From contig VBLS01000069.1 in the NCBI GenBank assembly GCA_005878635.1, positions 1-13,568 of the forward strand: DNA of 13,568 bases, in the 5' to 3' direction. Both the position numbers and the translations under genes were made by a program. Under the pieces are notes generated by a model. That model saw only the letters and a program-made list of their open reading frames with translations, had not been told where the DNA came from and did not search any database. The stretch is from Methanobacteriota archaeon (GTDB lineage: Archaea; Thermoplasmatota; Thermoplasmata; RBG-16-68-12). Shown one piece after another: positions 11,760 to 13,568 of the stretch; positions within the stretch are counted from its first letter, which is position 1; each line of letters begins with the position of its first letter.

Positions 11760-12914
11760 GTGGCGGGCGGCGCGACCCCTCAGGCGCGCGAGCGGGGCGA
11801 CTCCCACCGCGGGTCGCTCGGGATGGGACCAGGGATGGGCATCGAGTCCGCGCAGCGCACCGGGAACCAGTCGTTCCTCGAGTCTTTCTCCTTCGCACGC
11901 CCGAAGGTCCTGGTCGTCGGCTGCGGCGGGGCCGGCGGGAACTCCGTGCACCGGCTCCATCGCCTGGGCATCCATGGGGCTCGAACGGTCGTCGTCAACA
12001 CGGATGCCGTGCATCTCGATTCGATCCAAGCGGACCGCAAGCTGCTGATCGGAGCCGGCGTGACCCGCGGCATGGGGGCCGGCGGTCGCCCGGAGATCGG
12101 CGAGCGATGCGCCGAGATCTCGGAGACCGAACTTCGCAACCAGATCGGCGATGCGGACCTGACGTTCATCACGGTCGGCCTCGGTGGAGGCACCGGGACC
12201 GGGGTCGCTCCGCACGTCGCGGAACTCGCCCAGGCCGCCGGGAGCGTCGTCATCACCTTGGCCACGACGCCCTTCCGCGCCGAACGCGGTCGGATGACGA
12301 ACGCCCGCGCCGGCATCCAGCGACTCCGGGACCGGACGGACTCGCTGATCCTCCTCGACAACAACCGCCTCCTGGACCTCGTCCCGAACCTCCCCGTCGA
12401 GCAGGCCTTCGCGGTGATGGACCACCTGATCGGCGAGGTCATCAAGGGGATCACCGAATCGATCACGGTCCCCTCGCTGATCAATCTGGACTTCAGCGAC
12501 GTCCGCACGATCCTCCAGTCCGGCGGCACGTCGACCGTGTTCTACGGGGAGAACGCGGAGGACGACACCCGACGGGTGGTCTCCGACACGCTAGACAATC
12601 CGCTCCTCGAGGTCGACTACCGCGGGGCGAATGGCGCCCTGATCCACATCAGCGCCGGGCCTGGCCTGCGGCTCCGCACGGCCCACGAGGTCGTCGAGGG
12701 CCTGACGGCCGCCATGCGGCCCGACGCGAACGTGATCTTCGGCGTCCGCGTCGATCCGAAGTACAACGGGATCCTGCGGGTCCTGGCGATTATGACCGGC
12801 GTCCGCTCTCCCATGGTGGAGTCGGTCCGAGAATCTGTCTCCGTCGCCGACGTCGTCTCGGATCGATCGGATCCCCTCGCGAAGGATTTCCCGCGGCCCG
12901 ATCGAAGGCGCTGA
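11760..12914 (+). CDS. ftsZ: Cell division protein FtsZ
   Basis: This is a tubulin-superfamily GTPase that forms the division ring. In the 384 residues the nucleotide-binding features are VVGCGGAGGNSVHRL (53-67), VVNTDAVHL, RGMGAGGRPEIG, the tubulin signature GLGGGTGTGVAP (140-151), PFRAERGR and LLDNNRLLDLVPNLP. The T7 loop INLDFSDVRTIL (241-252) keeps both acidic residues needed for GTP hydrolysis at the filament interface. The first 47 residues are a Gly/Arg-rich extension before the core. The GTG at 11760 directly follows the RHH gene, and ATGs at 11823 and 11835 are alternative starts. The C-terminus ends KDFPRPDRRR with no clear bacterial-type C-terminal peptide. The position after an RHH gene suggests the FtsZ2 class, but the class needs a tree. 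Its stop lies 3 bases from the end of the convergent PKD gene. Confidence 0.95.
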   Translation: MAGGATPQARERGDSHRGSLGMGPGMGIESAQRTGNQSFLESFSFARPKVLVVGCGGAGGNSVHRLHRLGIHGARTVVVNTDAVHLDSIQADRKLLIGAGVTRGMGAGGRPEIGERCAEISETELRNQIGDADLTFITVGLGGGTGTGVAPHVAELAQAAGSVVITLATTPFRAERGRMTNARAGIQRLRDRTDSLILLDNNRLLDLVPNLPVEQAFAVMDHLIGEVIKGITESITVPSLINLDFSDVRTILQSGGTSTVFYGENAEDDTRRVVSDTLDNPLLEVDYRGANGALIHISAGPGLRLRTAHEVVEGLTAAMRPDANVIFGVRVDPKYNGILRVLAIMTGVRSPMVESVRESVSVADVVSDRSDPLAKDFPRPDRRR

Positions 12915-12917
12915 CCT

Positions 12918-13565
12918 TCACGAAGGCGGCGGCGGGAGGACGACGACCTGCGCCGAGTCTTGCTCCATCGCCCGCGTGAGGTCCTTCGGCTTGAGCCGCA
13001 CCCGGATCGTCTCAGGTTTCGGCTTGATCATGTTCCAGCCGGCCCGGGTGATGGCGCCGCCGACCATCGTCAGGACGACGTACATCCCGAACGTGAGGAA
13101 CGTCACCGCGACCGGTTGGAGGATACCGCTCAGGTCGAATCCGCCGGTGAGGCCCGCGGTCGGGTCTCCAACGCTTTCCCCGGAACGGATCTGCGTCGGA
13201 ACGACCTGGACCTGCGCCAACGCGCGGCTCTCTTTGCCGTTCGCATCGCGGAGGATCAGGCTGACCTCGTAGACGCTGGCGTTCGAATACCGATGAGGCC
13301 CAGGCGTCGCGCCTCCCATTCGAGTCCCGTCCCCGAAGTCCCACTGCCAGGAACTGATCGCCGAATCACCCTGGTTGGACGTGTCCTTGACGGTCGCGTT
13401 GAAGTCGGTCGCGACCCAGCCGAAGGAGGCCGTCGGGCCCGCGGGCGTTTGGTCCTGCGGGAACTGGCTCCGGAAGAAATCGCCCGGCGCCGAGGCGATG
13501 GCCAGGGCATGCGAGAACGTGAAGACGAGGAGTCCCAGGCCGAGGGCCAGCACGCCGATCCCCAT
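12918..13565 (-). CDS. Membrane-anchored PKD-domain protein
   Basis: The visible 215 residues begin with a hydrophobic segment (residues 3-23, GIGVLALGLGLLVFTFSHAL) that serves as a signal anchor. A PKD domain covers about 43-124, with the hallmark SSWQWDFGDGTRMGG and then PHRYSNASVYEVSLILRD. After a Gly-rich linker comes a second membrane span (about 150-172, VAVTFLTFGMYVVLTMVGG) and a basic tail (KPKPETIRVRLKPKDLTRAM) ending in poly-Pro. The PKD beta-sandwich would be outside and the tail inside. PKD domains mediate surface interactions and are often present in archaeal surface proteins. The ATG at 13565 lies at the window edge, so the true start may be further upstream. It converges on ftsZ with only 3 bases between stops, and no functional link is evident. 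Confidence 0.8.
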   Translation of the reverse strand: MGIGVLALGLGLLVFTFSHALAIASAPGDFFRSQFPQDQTPAGPTASFGWVATDFNATVKDTSNQGDSAISSWQWDFGDGTRMGGATPGPHRYSNASVYEVSLILRDANGKESRALAQVQVVPTQIRSGESVGDPTAGLTGGFDLSGILQPVAVTFLTFGMYVVLTMVGGAITRAGWNMIKPKPETIRVRLKPKDLTRAMEQDSAQVVVLPPPPS

Positions 13566-13568
13566 GAG

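Noticed and set aside
10710..12425. Minus-strand open frame of 571 codons across the RHH and ftsZ genes
   Set aside because: The composition is shadow-like and it covers two clearly recognised plus-strand genes and the PLD gene in another frame.
1..13568. CRISPR arrays, tRNA, rRNA, insertion sequences
   Set aside because: No direct-repeat arrays, cloverleaf-like or rRNA-like stretches, transposase motifs or terminal inverted repeats were seen.

Overview
The window looks like ordinary chromosome from a high-GC archaeon. The archaeal calls rest on a fibrillarin-like rRNA methyltransferase, long-form ribosomal protein S15 followed by a DHH/RecJ-like nuclease, an Orc1/Cdc6 initiator, deoxyhypusine synthase, an archaeal FtsZ, and TATA boxes about 26 nt upstream of start codons or of short leaders. 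A DUF835 protein and the overall gene mix point towards an uncultured Thermoplasmatota lineage. That placement is inference from gene content, not a phylogeny.

Layout. Bases 1-1926 (+ strand) hold the end of a TPR protein, the fibrillarin-like methyltransferase flpA and a class I SAM methyltransferase, closely spaced and probably co-transcribed. Bases 1965-3842 (+) are a promoter, rpsO (S15) and a DHH phosphoesterase, 7 nt apart. Bases 3836-5610 (- strand) carry a DUF835 protein and a somewhat divergent orc1/cdc6. Divergent from cdc6, bases 5692-7616 (+) encode a small J-domain protein whose stop overlaps the start of a 520-residue helical protein. That protein has two SAP/Rho_N-like repeats at its N-terminus and a zinc ribbon at its C-terminus. 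Deoxyhypusine synthase follows (7702-8652, +), then a small winged-helix protein (8666-8887, -). The winged-helix gene shares one TATA element with a divergent Nudix hydrolase (8956-9483, +), which is followed by nicotinamidase (9512-10126, +). Next come a conserved uncharacterised protein (10264-10683, +) and a single-HKD phospholipase-D-like protein (10715-11296, -). The right end holds a tandem ribbon-helix-helix regulator plus ftsZ operon (11439-12914, +), and convergent to it a membrane-anchored PKD-domain protein (12918-13565, -) running to the window edge.

How the genes relate. Most are housekeeping: translation and RNA modification (S15, FlpA, deoxyhypusine synthase), replication and repair (Cdc6, DHH nuclease) and cell division (FtsZ). 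The most interesting parts are the RHH-ftsZ operon with an imperfect palindrome between its TATA box and predicted transcription start, the J-domain/SAP-TPR-zinc-ribbon pair opposite cdc6, and the Nudix-nicotinamidase pair. I saw no mobile element, CRISPR array, tRNA or rRNA, and no gene-free stretch longer than 300 bases. The longest gap is 137 bases, at 10127-10263.
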